A stretch of 64,000 nt of DNA. Source: Zongyangia gallinarum. GTDB taxonomy: Bacteria > Bacillota > Clostridia > Oscillospirales > Ruminococcaceae. The translations under genes were made by a program, and so were the position numbers. Numbering within the stretch: the first letter of the stretch is position 1; each line of letters starts with the position of its first letter. The notes under the pieces are model-generated. The model saw nothing but the letters and a program-made list of their open reading frames with translations. It ran no database searches and was not told the DNA's origin. This document shows positions 33,149 through 41,859 of the stretch, one piece after another. Where the stretch lies: the NCBI GenBank assembly GCA_904419315.1, contig CAJFQY010000001.1, forward strand, positions 1 through 64,000. The letters run 5' to 3'.

Positions 33149-33469
33149 CTAACTCACCTCCGCTGGGGAGAGGATGGCCCGGGTGTAGAGGGGCGCGTCC
33201 TCAAAGAGGACCGTCATGCTGGATCGCACCACAAACTGACGTCCCCCGCAGGAAAGCAGGCTGTCCACCGGCAGCTCCCGCTGGGGGTCCCCCATATAGA
33301 GATACTCCTCCAAAGGGCTCTGCCCGGCGGGGATAAAGTCCCCCCGTTCCCGGTGGCCCATGGTAGTCTTAAAAGCGGGGAGGAGCACCCCTTTGAAGGT
33401 GTGCCCTTCCACCTCCATCTGGGTGCCGTAGTGGGAGAGAAACCACCGAAATTGTCTTTGTATCTTCAT
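33149..33469 (-). CDS. Head-tail connector/stopper-like protein
   Basis: 106 residues, AGGAGGGCCCT site. It contains GTQMEVEGHTFKGVLLPAFK and a beta-rich C-terminus, consistent with XkdH/neck-type stoppers that close the portal channel. Placed between the gp6-like adaptor and tail completion genes. Identity is by position and size. Confidence 0.45.
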   Translation of the reverse strand: MKIQRQFRWFLSHYGTQMEVEGHTFKGVLLPAFKTTMGHRERGDFIPAGQSPLEEYLYMGDPQRELPVDSLLSCGGRQFVVRSSMTVLFEDAPLYTRAILSPAEVS

Positions 33470-33478
33470 AGGGCCCTC

Positions 33479-33841
33479 CTAACAGCTCATCCAGACCCCG
33501 CCCTGGGGGTGCTGGAGCAGATCCCGGCAAAGGCCCCACATCTCCTCCCAGATTTTCTGGGTGTCGGCGGAACCGGAGGCGGCGTTTTCCACCTTCACAT
33601 CCCCCACCGACATGCTGCGCAGATCGCTGGAGCCGGAAAGCCCCCCGTCGTAGGCCCGCAGGGCCAGGGCAGCCGCCACCAGGGAAAGCCGTTCTTTATT
33701 TTTCTGGAGATCGACGCCGGGGCGCAGGGACTGTTCCACCGATTCCTTGGCCCAGCGGCAGAGGGGGAGCCACTGCATGGCGTCGCTGACAGAGAGCCCT
33801 GCGAAGAGGGCGAAGTTTTCTACGATTTTACCGATTTCCAA
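33479..33841 (-). CDS. Head-tail adaptor-like protein
   Basis: 120 residues, TTG start spaced about eight bases from AAGGAG. Mostly helical (FALFAGLSVSDAMQWLPLCR, then KERLSLVAAALALRAYDGG), matching gp6-type head-tail connector folds. A Cys-ending tail (WMSC) is unusual. Lies directly after the major capsid gene, the usual place of the first connector. Confidence 0.5.
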   Translation of the reverse strand: MEIGKIVENFALFAGLSVSDAMQWLPLCRWAKESVEQSLRPGVDLQKNKERLSLVAAALALRAYDGGLSGSSDLRSMSVGDVKVENAASGSADTQKIWEEMWGLCRDLLQHPQGGVWMSC

Positions 33842-33941
33842 AGGACATCTCCTTTCTCATGAGGACCTGGCTCCCGCGCCGGCGGGCGGCGGGAGGGTTC
33901 CCGCCGCGGAAAAAAGGCGCGGATTTTTATCCCTGCATGGG

Positions 33942-34958
33942 CTAGGAACCCTTTTTGACGGTCATGACCCTGACCGCGTCGGGGAAGAGCTTGCCAAAGC
34001 CTACAATGGCGGTGATAGCAGCCCGGTCCAGCTGGCGGTCCATGACCTTGTCGTAGTCGATCTGCACCTGAGAAGCGCAGACCATTTCCAGGGCGTAGCG
34101 GCGGTCAAAGGCGATGATGGTGTCCTCGGGAACACAGCTGGTCTTATAGAGCATGGCGCCCATGGGGGTGCGCAGCATACCGGTGGCATTAAAGAGATCC
34201 CCGGCGCCGGTGTCCTTAAATTCGTCCAGCACCAAAAGCTTTGCCATGACGTCGGGGGAGACCAGCAGGGTGTTCATCTGATATTCCTCAAATTCCTTCC
34301 AAAGGTTCACCAGGTCGGTGTAGGTCACCGTATCCGCCGCCGCGGTTTCCAGCGTCTTGGCGGAATTTTGGTTGCCGTCGCCGTCCATCAGCACACCGAT
34401 GGCGTCGGCAAGCTGGGCCCTTGCCATGGTGGAGCCCATCTGGCGCAGGGCGATGGTGAATAGATCCAGCTTCTGATGGCGGACCGCCTCATAGGAGGAA
34501 ACCAGCATCCGGCCCCGCTTGACCAGCCGGATGAGGTTGTCCTTCAGCTTTAAGACGGTCTGGGGGATCTGGGCGCCCTCCCCCACCTCCTTGGCGGCGT
34601 TGCCTTCGTTTTCCGAGGTGACGCCCCGGTAATCCATGGTGTCGATGACCGTCTTGGTGGCCACAATGGAGGAGAGGATATTCCCCTCGTCCATACCCTG
34701 GCGCACCGCCCGGACGATGTACTCCGGGAAGAGGGCGGCCCCAGCGGGATCGGCGAAGAACTTGTCCACCGTGTCCGAGTTTTCCCCGGACACCTTGATG
34801 TCAAACCGCTTGAGCTGCCGCTGATAGGCGTCTAGGGAGCCGAGCTCGGTGCCCTGGTAATGGGCGGTAGGGTCCATCTCCTCCAAAATCCGGGAAAAGC
34901 TTTTGGAGGCGGCGGCATACATGGAGCGGTCCAGAGGGATATTTTCATAGGTCTGCAT
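33942..34958 (-). CDS. Major capsid protein (XkdG-like)
   Basis: 338 residues, AAAGGAGAG site. The protein shows an N-terminal helical arm (ASKSFSRILEEMDPTA), then the HK97-like core with RVMTVKKGS at the end and a long central domain (LVNLWKEFEEYQMNTLLVSP). Length and place after the protease and decoration genes identify it as the capsid protein. Confidence 0.8.
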   Translation of the reverse strand: MQTYENIPLDRSMYAAASKSFSRILEEMDPTAHYQGTELGSLDAYQRQLKRFDIKVSGENSDTVDKFFADPAGAALFPEYIVRAVRQGMDEGNILSSIVATKTVIDTMDYRGVTSENEGNAAKEVGEGAQIPQTVLKLKDNLIRLVKRGRMLVSSYEAVRHQKLDLFTIALRQMGSTMARAQLADAIGVLMDGDGNQNSAKTLETAAADTVTYTDLVNLWKEFEEYQMNTLLVSPDVMAKLLVLDEFKDTGAGDLFNATGMLRTPMGAMLYKTSCVPEDTIIAFDRRYALEMVCASQVQIDYDKVMDRQLDRAAITAIVGFGKLFPDAVRVMTVKKGS

Positions 34959-34991
34959 GGATTGGCACTCTCCTTTCGCTGAATGGGCGGA

Positions 34992-35327
34992 CTACAGAAT
35001 GACGTCCAGGATGTTGTTTTGAACGGCGACCACCAGCACCTGGCGGCCTCCCTCAGCGGCGGCTTTGACCTTGCCGCCGGTGTCGGCCTCTAGGGAGGCG
35101 ATTCCAACGGCGACAGAACCGGACGCTGCCATCTGGGCGTGGCCGGCCACAATGACGGTGGCAAGGCCATGGCGGATACTCTGGCAAACCCCGGCGATGT
35201 CGTCGCCGGCGTCTGCCTTTTTCACCTGGCCGTTGCCGCTCATGGCGACCACGTCGCCGGAGGCCAGCGTCCCGCTTACGGTGAAGGTGGCGGCAGTCTG
35301 GCCGATTCCCTTAAAAGATATTGTCAT
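34992..35327 (-). CDS. Small capsid decoration-like protein
   Basis: 111 residues, TAGGAGGAATG site. Rich in Ala, Gly and Val with repeated beta strands (FTVSGTLASGDVVAMSGNGQ), a pattern shared with DUF2190-type head decoration proteins that stabilise the capsid lattice. Lies between the protease-like and capsid genes. Family-level call only. Confidence 0.5.
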   Translation of the reverse strand: MTISFKGIGQTAATFTVSGTLASGDVVAMSGNGQVKKADAGDDIAGVCQSIRHGLATVIVAGHAQMAASGSVAVGIASLEADTGGKVKAAAEGGRQVLVVAVQNNILDVIL

Positions 35328-35339
35328 GGTGCATTCCTC

Positions 35340-36308
35340 CTAAATTTTAAATTCCCCGTTGGGGGAGGGTTGGCTGGGGTTTCGTTCCGGGGCAAGCTGG
35401 GGAGCCGGGCCGCCGGAAAGGCGCGTCTCGAAGGATTTTTCGAAGGCCTTGAGTTCCTCTAGATCCATCTTCTCCACCAGGGAGGAAAAGGCGGCGGCCT
35501 CCCCCGCCTCTTCGCAGACAAGGGCCAGGGAGCGCACCCGTTTTTTGAGATCCTCTAGGTACTGCCAGCCCAGCTTGGCCCCTGTCTTTAGCTGGTCAAG
35601 ATAGTCCCCCAGCGCTCCCGACTGCTCGGGGGAGAGGGTGACCTCCCGGCCGAAAGACAGGCTTTTGAGAAGATGCTCCAGGCAGTTCCCCGCCTCCTGG
35701 CGGTAGCCCTTGGTGACGCCGGCCCTGCGCTGGGCGGGAACGGCCACAAAGGACCACTCATAGGCGTCGGTGGGGCCTGCCAGGATGTGGTAGCACAGCT
35801 TCCCGTCGTAGGTCTTCCCCTTCCGGTGGGCGCAGGGGGATTTTTTGGCGTCGGCGCCGCAGATGGAGCAGATGCTTTTCTCCACACTGCACCCGATGCT
35901 GACCTCCTTCTTGATGCCGGCGTCGATGTCCAGGATGAGAGGCTCATTCTGCTGGGAGCGGACGATGTAGGCGCTGGCTTTGAGATAGTGGTAGGCCGTG
36001 CCGTCTGAACAGACCCGGCTGGGATCCTCCATCACCCGGCAGTCAAAGATCCGGGCGGTCTGGTTCTGGCTTTTGGGGTTGTGGTCAAAGATGCCGGTTT
36101 TGCCCAGAAACAGCTGAGCCAGCTTTTCCAGCCCCGCCCGGTCAAAGCGCTCGTAGTCCCGGTCGATGTCGTTGTCGCAGAGGATCACCGAAAAGACATA
36201 GACCTCCTCCGGGGAGAGAGGCCGCAGGCTGTAGGCGCTGATCTTCTCCATCACATCCTCGCTGATGTTCCCCTTTGGGGATGGGGTGGAATTTTTGCTT
36301 TTTTCCAT
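35340..36308 (-). CDS. Prohead protease/scaffold-like protein (XkdF-like)
   Basis: 322 residues, GGAGGTGAA site. The first 200 residues contain FSVILCDNDIDRDYERFD, GIFDHNPKSQN (a candidate His near 80) and EWSFVAVPAQRRAGVTKG, typical of caudovirus prohead proteases. A Cys cluster (CSICGADAKKSPCAHRKG), possibly zinc-binding, interrupts it. The last 100 residues are charged and helical, like a scaffold. Position between portal and capsid agrees. Confidence 0.65.
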   Translation of the reverse strand: MEKSKNSTPSPKGNISEDVMEKISAYSLRPLSPEEVYVFSVILCDNDIDRDYERFDRAGLEKLAQLFLGKTGIFDHNPKSQNQTARIFDCRVMEDPSRVCSDGTAYHYLKASAYIVRSQQNEPLILDIDAGIKKEVSIGCSVEKSICSICGADAKKSPCAHRKGKTYDGKLCYHILAGPTDAYEWSFVAVPAQRRAGVTKGYRQEAGNCLEHLLKSLSFGREVTLSPEQSGALGDYLDQLKTGAKLGWQYLEDLKKRVRSLALVCEEAGEAAAFSSLVEKMDLEELKAFEKSFETRLSGGPAPQLAPERNPSQPSPNGEFKI

Positions 36309-36321
36309 GGATTCACCTCCT

Positions 36322-37470
36322 TTAACGGGCCTGGCCCGTCAGATTTTTCGCCTGGGCGTCATAGAGCCGGGCCCGGGCGGCTTCCACCTGGTCCTGGAGG
36401 TTGATTTCCTCCCAGGTGATCTCCGGCTCCTCCCGGATGCCCCGGGACAAAAGCCAGATGCCGGCAATCCTGCGGATGACGCCGTTTAAGAGCATCCGGT
36501 AGGAATCCAGCTCGCTGGTCAGGATGTCCGCCTGCTGGGCGCTCATCCGCTCGGTGGTGGACCACTGCAGCCCCAGCAGGAAGGGAGGGATCCCCAGCTT
36601 TGCCACGATCTGTTCGGCCATCTGCCGGGCGGGCACCTGGATGTCCAGAATCTGGTTGTCCGCGCCGATGACCTTGATGTCCACATCCCCCACGCAGACA
36701 AAGTCCCTGACCTTCCCGTCGCTTTGGCTTAGGGCATTGCGCCACTGGGCGGCGATGTTTTCCGCCATCTCCTGGGCATAGGCCCGGTCCATGGCCCCCT
36801 CGCCGGGACGGTAGGTTACGGCAAAGCGGACATTGCCCACCCGCTCGAAGTTCTGGCGGGTGGCCTCATAGATTTTGAGCAGCACCGAGGAGACAAAGGG
36901 CAGGCTGGCGAGGAGGGAGCGGCCCACCACCTGCCCCGGCTTGGGAGACAAGGGGGTAAAGAGGACCAGCTGCGGATAGGGCACCGGGCGCAGGTCAAAA
37001 CCGCCATGCCGGGAGAAGATGCGCCTTTCCATGGGGCTGTCCCCAGGGCGCACCTCGATGTCGGAAAGGGCGGCGTTATAAAGGCCGGTGATCTCCCCCC
37101 GTTTGTGGTCGAAGATCACCTCCCCCGCTGCGTTGCCGTAGCACAGAAGACTGTCCAGGTACCGGGAGAGGAATTCTGTAATGCCCTCGCCCCCGCCTGC
37201 CACCGGCACCTGCCGCAAAAAGCGGGAAAGTTCCTTCTCCGCTTTTTTATCCGACAGGGTCAGGGAGATTTCCCCCATGGTCAGCCGGACAATTTTGCAC
37301 AGGGCCGCGTCGATGATGGGGACCGACTGGCGCAGCCGGTCATAGAGCTGGCACTGGTGTTCCAGCCCCATGAGCCCCTGCCCCTCCCAGAAAAGCCCTG
37401 GCGCCGGAGCGGTTTGCACCGCCTGGGCCGCGGCCGGAGGGACGGACCGCCGTTTAAAAGGGAAACGCAA
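36322..37470 (-). CDS. Phage portal protein (XkdE-like)
   Basis: 382 residues from a TTG at 37470, six bases after GGAGGT; an in-frame ATG at 37491 has no ribosome-binding site, so it is less likely. Portal signature: SVPIIDAALCKIVRLTMGE (N-terminal helix), GNAAGEVIFDHKRGEI, and LQWSTTERMSAQQADILTSE near the C-terminus. The portal dodecamer is the DNA gate at the head vertex. It follows the large terminase gene. Confidence 0.85.
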   Translation of the reverse strand: MRFPFKRRSVPPAAAQAVQTAPAPGLFWEGQGLMGLEHQCQLYDRLRQSVPIIDAALCKIVRLTMGEISLTLSDKKAEKELSRFLRQVPVAGGGEGITEFLSRYLDSLLCYGNAAGEVIFDHKRGEITGLYNAALSDIEVRPGDSPMERRIFSRHGGFDLRPVPYPQLVLFTPLSPKPGQVVGRSLLASLPFVSSVLLKIYEATRQNFERVGNVRFAVTYRPGEGAMDRAYAQEMAENIAAQWRNALSQSDGKVRDFVCVGDVDIKVIGADNQILDIQVPARQMAEQIVAKLGIPPFLLGLQWSTTERMSAQQADILTSELDSYRMLLNGVIRRIAGIWLLSRGIREEPEITWEEINLQDQVEAARARLYDAQAKNLTGQAR

Positions 37471-37504
37471 ATGACCACCTCCAAAATTCATGTAAAATGG
37501 ATGC

Positions 37505-38758
37505 TCAAGGCCGTTCCGCGGCCAGGGCGAAGAAGCCCTGGGAGGGCCGCTCCACCGCGTACATGACAAAATAGCGGATATCGTCCATGGCGTGGTCAAA
37601 GGCCTTGACCACCTGGTCCTTCTTTCCGCTTTCGTCCCACCGGTAGAGGGAAAACTCCCGGATGGCGTCCCTGCAGCCCTCCCCGATGAGGATTTTCCCC
37701 TGCTCCAGGGCCGCCGTCACCGCCCGGATGCCGGGCAGCACCCCGTTGTCCGCCGGGATGGGGCGGAAGCGTCCATGGCTTTTAATGGTTTCCATCAGGC
37801 TTTTGGCTGACGGGTCCAGGACGATCTCCTCCACAGGAAGCCCGCCGCAGAGAGCTTCGATGGCCCGGTAGTGTTCCTCGTCGGTGCGGTAGGGGGCGTT
37901 TTGGGCCTTGGCGTCGTAGTAGTACTCCCGCATCCGGTACCAGACCCCGGCGGAGAGGCCCCACAGTCCGGCGGAGCAGGGGTTGACGATGCCGTAGTCG
38001 CAGGAGAGCAGGTACCGTTCAAACCGGCCCGGCAGCCGGGAAGCCACATGGGCCGAGGGGGAGAACATGGGATACACCGCCCCGGTGACAGCGCTCCACC
38101 GGCCCAGGACAAACCGCTCATAAAAGGCGCCGGAATAGAGCTTTTGGTACCGCCGGATGATCTCCGGGGTCAGGGATGGGTTATCCTCCATGGTGAAATG
38201 CAGGTATAAAGCCCGCTTCTCCCGCCGATTTTTGATCCACTGGGTATAGAACCAGTGGCCCGGATGCTCGGGATTGCAGTTAAACCAGAATTTGGAACCG
38301 CTGACCGAGCACCGGGCCAGGGCCTGCTCCACAAAGGAGCGGGGCAGCAGCGCCACCTCGTCAAACAGCGCCCCCGACAGGGTGACGCCCTGGATCCGGG
38401 CGGCGGCGCCCTCATCGCCTCCCCCAAAGAGATAGAAGCGGTTCTGCCTGCCTCCGTGGGAGAGGGTCAGCTCATTTTTGGAAAGGGCCAGGTGGACAGA
38501 AAAGCCCAGAGCCTTCAGGGTGGGCAGCAGAGGGGTTAAAAGGTTTCTCCGGATGCACCCCAATGTTTTCCCGCACAGGGCAAAAGCGCTTTTGTCAAAG
38601 CCCAGCATGGCCCAGACGAAGAAGGAAAGGCCCATGGACAGGGTCTTTCCCGACCGGACGGCGCCGTCGCAGATGATGGCGTCATAGTCCCGGTAAGGGC
38701 TGGCCTCAGTCCACCACCGAAGCACAGCCTTCTGCTTTTGTGAAAAGGATGTCACCAT
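37505..38758 (-). CDS. Terminase large subunit (XtmB-like)
   Basis: 417 residues from the ATG at 38758 (GGGGTG upstream); the frame is open further upstream, into the small-subunit gene. Walker A DGAVRSGKT (about 31-39), Walker B-like LFDEVALLP (about 129), and the RNase-H-type nuclease Asp residues in LLSCDYGIVN and EIVLDPSAKS. It is the ATPase/nuclease that packages DNA into the head. No residue of these motifs is missing, so packaging could be functional. Confidence 0.93.
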   Translation of the reverse strand: MVTSFSQKQKAVLRWWTEASPYRDYDAIICDGAVRSGKTLSMGLSFFVWAMLGFDKSAFALCGKTLGCIRRNLLTPLLPTLKALGFSVHLALSKNELTLSHGGRQNRFYLFGGGDEGAAARIQGVTLSGALFDEVALLPRSFVEQALARCSVSGSKFWFNCNPEHPGHWFYTQWIKNRREKRALYLHFTMEDNPSLTPEIIRRYQKLYSGAFYERFVLGRWSAVTGAVYPMFSPSAHVASRLPGRFERYLLSCDYGIVNPCSAGLWGLSAGVWYRMREYYYDAKAQNAPYRTDEEHYRAIEALCGGLPVEEIVLDPSAKSLMETIKSHGRFRPIPADNGVLPGIRAVTAALEQGKILIGEGCRDAIREFSLYRWDESGKKDQVVKAFDHAMDDIRYFVMYAVERPSQGFFALAAERP

Positions 38759-38772
38759 GGCTTTCACCCCGG

Positions 38773-39129
38773 TCAAAGGCCGCCCGGCGATGGACTGCCG
38801 GGATCGTCCTCCCGGATGCCGCCGCTGTCCTGGGTCAGGGCCGCCAAAATCTGCCGGCCCTCCTGGAGTTCCTCCCGCCGCTGCTGAAGAGCGTCTAGGC
38901 ATTTGAGGGCTTCCAGCCGGTCGTAGAATTTGATCTCCATCCCCTCTTTGTTGGTTTTGATCTCTTTGATATGGAATAGGTCCAGCCCCTCAATGGGGAT
39001 CGGCTGGTCAAGGGGCTGGGTCACCAGCTTGACGCTGTCGTTGACCGGCCCCATGGCCAGCTTCTGCAGTCCCTCTTCCACCGTTTTGGGCCGGCTGCGT
39101 TTTGCCGGCGTCCTGTTATATCCAGCCAG
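38773..39129 (-). CDS. Terminase small-subunit-like protein, lacking the N-terminal DNA-binding domain
   Basis: 118 residues if the CTG at 39129 is used, which is seven bases after GGAAAGGAGG. The next possible start (GTG at 39081) has no ribosome-binding site. The C-terminal half 'GMEIKFYDRLEALKCLDALQ' resembles PBSX-type small terminase C-termini (DRLKALE...). The usual N-terminal helix-turn-helix that recognises pac DNA is not seen, only a basic tail. It is the first gene of the operon, with no recognisable sigma-A promoter in the roughly 45 bases between it and the upstream terminator. Confidence 0.55.
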   Translation of the reverse strand: MAGYNRTPAKRSRPKTVEEGLQKLAMGPVNDSVKLVTQPLDQPIPIEGLDLFHIKEIKTNKEGMEIKFYDRLEALKCLDALQQRREELQEGRQILAALTQDSGGIREDDPGSPSPGGL

Positions 39130-39165
39130 AATGAAGCCTCCTTTCCTTGTGCTTACGATCTTCCC

Positions 39166-39205
39166 GCCAAAAGAAAAGAGGTTGCACCCAAAGGCACAAC
39201 CTCTT
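39166..39205 (-). terminator. Terminator of the LCP-like gene
   Basis: A 9-bp stem (39176-39184 with 39197-39205) followed on the minus strand by TTCTTTT. It separates the LCP-like gene from the phage operon downstream. Confidence 0.8.
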
Positions 39206-39246
39206 AGAAAATTTTCTTTGCATTGTTGTCCGGCATAGCGCTGGGA

Positions 39247-40152
39247 TCAACCCGCCCCCAACATGCCCCGCAAAGTCCGCACCGCCGTGTCGTTGATGAT
39301 AAAACTGGTCCGGTTGCTGTAATAGCGTCCTCCCAGAGAAATCGCCGTCGTCCGGCCGTCTTTGGAAAACAGGCTGCGGAAAAAGCTGGAGCGGCTGACA
39401 AACTCCTGAGCGGAAAAATTGGTAGAAAAACACTCCAGCAGGTTTTGGAAGAGGGCGTCGGCGTCCTCTAAATAGAGCGGCGCGATACGAAGCTCCACAA
39501 ACAGCCCCACCATCTGGGCCAAAAAGTCGTTGCGGGCCATCTCCCCCTGGGTGGTGCGCAGGTAGTAGCCCAGATCCACGATTTTCTGCCCATCCATCAG
39601 CTGCTTTCCCTGGGAAAGGGAGACCTTCCTCTCCCCCCGGGTGAAGCTGGACGACTGAGCAATCTCATACTTGACGGTTCCGCACCGGGAGATAAACTCC
39701 TCCAGTCCCGCAAGGTCCATGTCCATATAGGCGTCCACCGGGACCTGGAGATGTTCCCCTACAGCGGCGGCGGCCATCTCCCCCCGGCCCTCCTTCCAGA
39801 TGCCGTCCAAGGTGTCCGTCCCCTGGCTTGTATCCAAAGCGGTTTGATAGGGCAGGGGGATGACCAGGGTCCGGGCGGTGGCAGCGTCAAAGTGGAGGAG
39901 GTGATAGGAGGCCGGGGTATCCTCCGCCGACGGATCCTCGTGGAAGGAGAGAAGGAGGGTCAAATCGTCCTCATCGGAGGGGATGTAGCTGTCCTCCACC
40001 TGGGGCTTGGAGATTTCCTCCTGGATAAGGCCGTTCTTCCGCCCCACTATCATGACAACGGCGGTGGCGATGACCGCCAACACCAAAAAGGCGGCGCCAA
40101 AGGCCAGAAGAAAGCTTTTGACCTCATGTTTTTTCGGCGTTTTCTGTTGCAT
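39247..40152 (-). CDS. LytR-CpsA-Psr (LCP)-like membrane protein, divergent
   Basis: 301 residues, AAGGGGGG site. The N-terminal membrane segment (about 13-35, FLLAFGAAFLVLAVIATAVV) is followed by an extracellular domain with LCP-like pattern: YHLLHFDAATARTLVIPLPY, DAYMDMDLAGLEEFISRCG and LSQGKQLMDGQKIVD. The conserved Arg/Asp residues that bind polyprenyl phosphate in canonical LCP transferases are only partly present, so it may be a variant or inactive. LCP proteins attach wall polymers to peptidoglycan. It stands alone upstream of the phage operon. Confidence 0.6.
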   Translation of the reverse strand: MQQKTPKKHEVKSFLLAFGAAFLVLAVIATAVVMIVGRKNGLIQEEISKPQVEDSYIPSDEDDLTLLLSFHEDPSAEDTPASYHLLHFDAATARTLVIPLPYQTALDTSQGTDTLDGIWKEGRGEMAAAAVGEHLQVPVDAYMDMDLAGLEEFISRCGTVKYEIAQSSSFTRGERKVSLSQGKQLMDGQKIVDLGYYLRTTQGEMARNDFLAQMVGLFVELRIAPLYLEDADALFQNLLECFSTNFSAQEFVSRSSFFRSLFSKDGRTTAISLGGRYYSNRTSFIINDTAVRTLRGMLGAG

Positions 40153-40405
40153 ACCATCCCCCCTTGGACCTTATGTTACTTAGGATAAACAGATTTTCCC
40201 CAATCATACTGCCGGAAGAGCTCGGCAAGGATGTATGAATATACAACATATGCATAAAGCGTGAATATCTGCGCTAGCATTTCCCAAGGAAAAATATGTC
40301 GGATTAGATAAAATAGGAACAGGACTACAAGGGAATTGTGGAAATTCACCAGGGAAAAACCCATTTTGTTTTGCAAACTGGTGAAAGCAACAAAATCTCA
40401 GATTG
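40153..40405. other. AT-rich intergenic region upstream of argG
   Basis: About 250 bases between the LCP-like gene start and the argG control region. A 66-codon hydrophobic frame on the minus strand lacks a ribosome-binding site. Nothing else is recognisable. Confidence 0.4.
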
Positions 40406-40423
40406 ACTGAATAAATATGCATA
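40406..40423. promoter_or_regulatory. ARG box upstream of argG
   Basis: TGAATAAATATGCA (40408-40421) fits the ArgR/AhrC consensus TGAATAWWWATTCA with one mismatch, and lies just upstream of the argG -35 box. The ArgR-arginine complex is expected to repress the whole cluster. Confidence 0.7.
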
Positions 40424-40429
40424 AAACTC

Positions 40430-40457
40430 TTGTTTTTTCTCTTTACAGGTGTATAAT
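40430..40457 (+). promoter_or_regulatory. Promoter of the arg cluster
   Basis: TTGTTT (40430-40435), 16-base spacer, TATAAT (40452-40457). The leader has a 14-base palindrome GACGGTATACCGTC (40471-40484), then a small AGCC/GGCT hairpin before T-rich sequence (40496-40513), which may be a weak attenuator. Confidence 0.75.
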
Positions 40458-40536
40458 GACAGATAGAAAACGACGGTATACCGTCTGATAAATCAAGCCC
40501 GAGGGCTTTTATTTTACAAAGTAAGGGGACATTCAC

Positions 40537-41760
40537 ATGGCAAAGTTTAAAAAAGTACTGCTTGCGTATTCCGGAGGACTGGATACCTCCATTATTATTC
40601 CCTGGCTCAAAGAGCATTATGACGGCTGCGAGGTTATCGCCATGGCCGCCGATGTAGGCCAGGAGGCGGAGCTGGATGGCCTGGAGGAAAAAGCCATCGC
40701 CACCGGCGCTTCCAAACTCTATATTGAGGATCTGCAGAAGGAGTTTGTGGAGGACTACATCTTCCCCACCCTGAAAGCGGGCGCTGTCTATGAAAACAAA
40801 TATCTGCTGGGCACATCCTTTGCCCGTCCCCTCATCGGCAAACGGCTGGTGGAAATCGCCAAAAAAGAGGGCTGCGACGCCATTGCCCACGGCTGCACCG
40901 GCAAGGGTAACGACCAGGTCCGGTTTGAGCTGGCTATCAAGGCTTTCGCCCCCAACATGCCCATCATCGCTCCCTGGAGGACTTGGGAGTTTAAGTCCCG
41001 GGATGATGAGATCGATTACGCCATCGCCCACAACATCCCCCTGAAGATCACCAGGGAGACCAACTACTCCAAGGATAAAAACCTGTGGCACCTCTCCCAC
41101 GAGGGACTGGATCTGGAGGATCCTGCCAACGAGCCGAAATACGACGAGATCCTCGAGATGGGCGTCTCCCCTGAAAAGGCGCCGGATAAGGCCACCTATG
41201 TGACCATCCACTTCGAGAAGGGCGTCCCCACCGCCATTGACGGGGTGGAGATGGACGGCCCCACCCTGGTCAAGAAGCTCAACAAGCTGGGCGGGGAAAA
41301 CGGCATCGGCCTGGCCGACATTGTGGAAAACCGTCTGGTGGGCATGAAGTCCCGGGGCGTTTATGAGACTCCCGGCGGCACCATCCTCTACCACGCCCAC
41401 GAGGTGCTGGAGACCATCTGCCTGGATAAAGAAACCCAGCACTACAAACAGCAGGTAGCCCTGAAATTCGCGGATATCGTATACAACGGCCAGTGGTTCA
41501 CCCCCCTGCGGGAAGCTCTCTCCGCCTTTGTGGACGCCACCCAGGAGACGGTGACCGGCGATGTGAAGCTGAAACTCTACAAAGGCAACATCATCAACGC
41601 CGGCGTCACCAGCCCCTACACCCTCTACTCCGAGGAGTTTGCCAGCTTTGGCGAGGACGACGTTTACGATCAGAACGATTCCGCTGGCTTCATCAACCTG
41701 TTCGGCCTGCCCATCAAGGTCAAGGCCCTGTTGGATGAGCAGCGGGAGCAGAACAAATAA
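40537..41760 (+). CDS. argG: Argininosuccinate synthase
   Basis: 407 residues, normal length. N-terminal ATP pyrophosphatase motif AYSGGLDTS (about 8-16), the substrate loops GCTGKGNDQVRFE (about 117-129) and APWR (about 145). It joins citrulline and aspartate with ATP cleavage to AMP. First gene of argG-argH-argC-argJ-argB-argD-argF behind the ARG box, an order that gives the full route from glutamate to arginine except argA (replaced by ArgJ). Confidence 0.97.
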   Translation: MAKFKKVLLAYSGGLDTSIIIPWLKEHYDGCEVIAMAADVGQEAELDGLEEKAIATGASKLYIEDLQKEFVEDYIFPTLKAGAVYENKYLLGTSFARPLIGKRLVEIAKKEGCDAIAHGCTGKGNDQVRFELAIKAFAPNMPIIAPWRTWEFKSRDDEIDYAIAHNIPLKITRETNYSKDKNLWHLSHEGLDLEDPANEPKYDEILEMGVSPEKAPDKATYVTIHFEKGVPTAIDGVEMDGPTLVKKLNKLGGENGIGLADIVENRLVGMKSRGVYETPGGTILYHAHEVLETICLDKETQHYKQQVALKFADIVYNGQWFTPLREALSAFVDATQETVTGDVKLKLYKGNIINAGVTSPYTLYSEEFASFGEDDVYDQNDSAGFINLFGLPIKVKALLDEQREQNK

Positions 41761-41859
41761 GATAGCTACATTTTCAACATTTTACCGGGTTAGGCTGGCA
41801 TCCGCCGGCCTAACTGTTATTTCACACCGCGGTAAGGACTGCGGAAAGGGGAGAAATTC

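Larger units (their letters stand above)
26332..39129 (-). mobile_element. PBSX-like contractile-phage late operon (domesticated or GTA-like element)
   Basis: Twenty closely spaced minus-strand genes in the order terminase, portal, protease, decoration, capsid, connectors, sheath, tube, chaperone, short gene, baseplate, fibre. This is the order of the B. subtilis PBSX xtm/xkd region. Most starts overlap or follow the previous stop within a few bases. There is no integrase, repressor, replication or lysis gene within it, no tape measure, and no convincing direct repeat at the ends. It is bracketed by host terminators at 39166-39205 and 26244-26286. Base composition matches the host. All frames look intact. 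Confidence 0.85.

Noticed and set aside
26083..39150. att-site direct repeats flanking the phage operon
   Set aside because: The 3' part of tRNA-Arg was compared by eye with the 39100-39250 end; no matching stretch was seen, so no attachment site is claimed.
40176..40376. 66-codon hydrophobic minus-strand frame upstream of argG
   Set aside because: No ribosome-binding site and in AT-rich DNA, where Phe/Leu/Tyr frames arise by chance.
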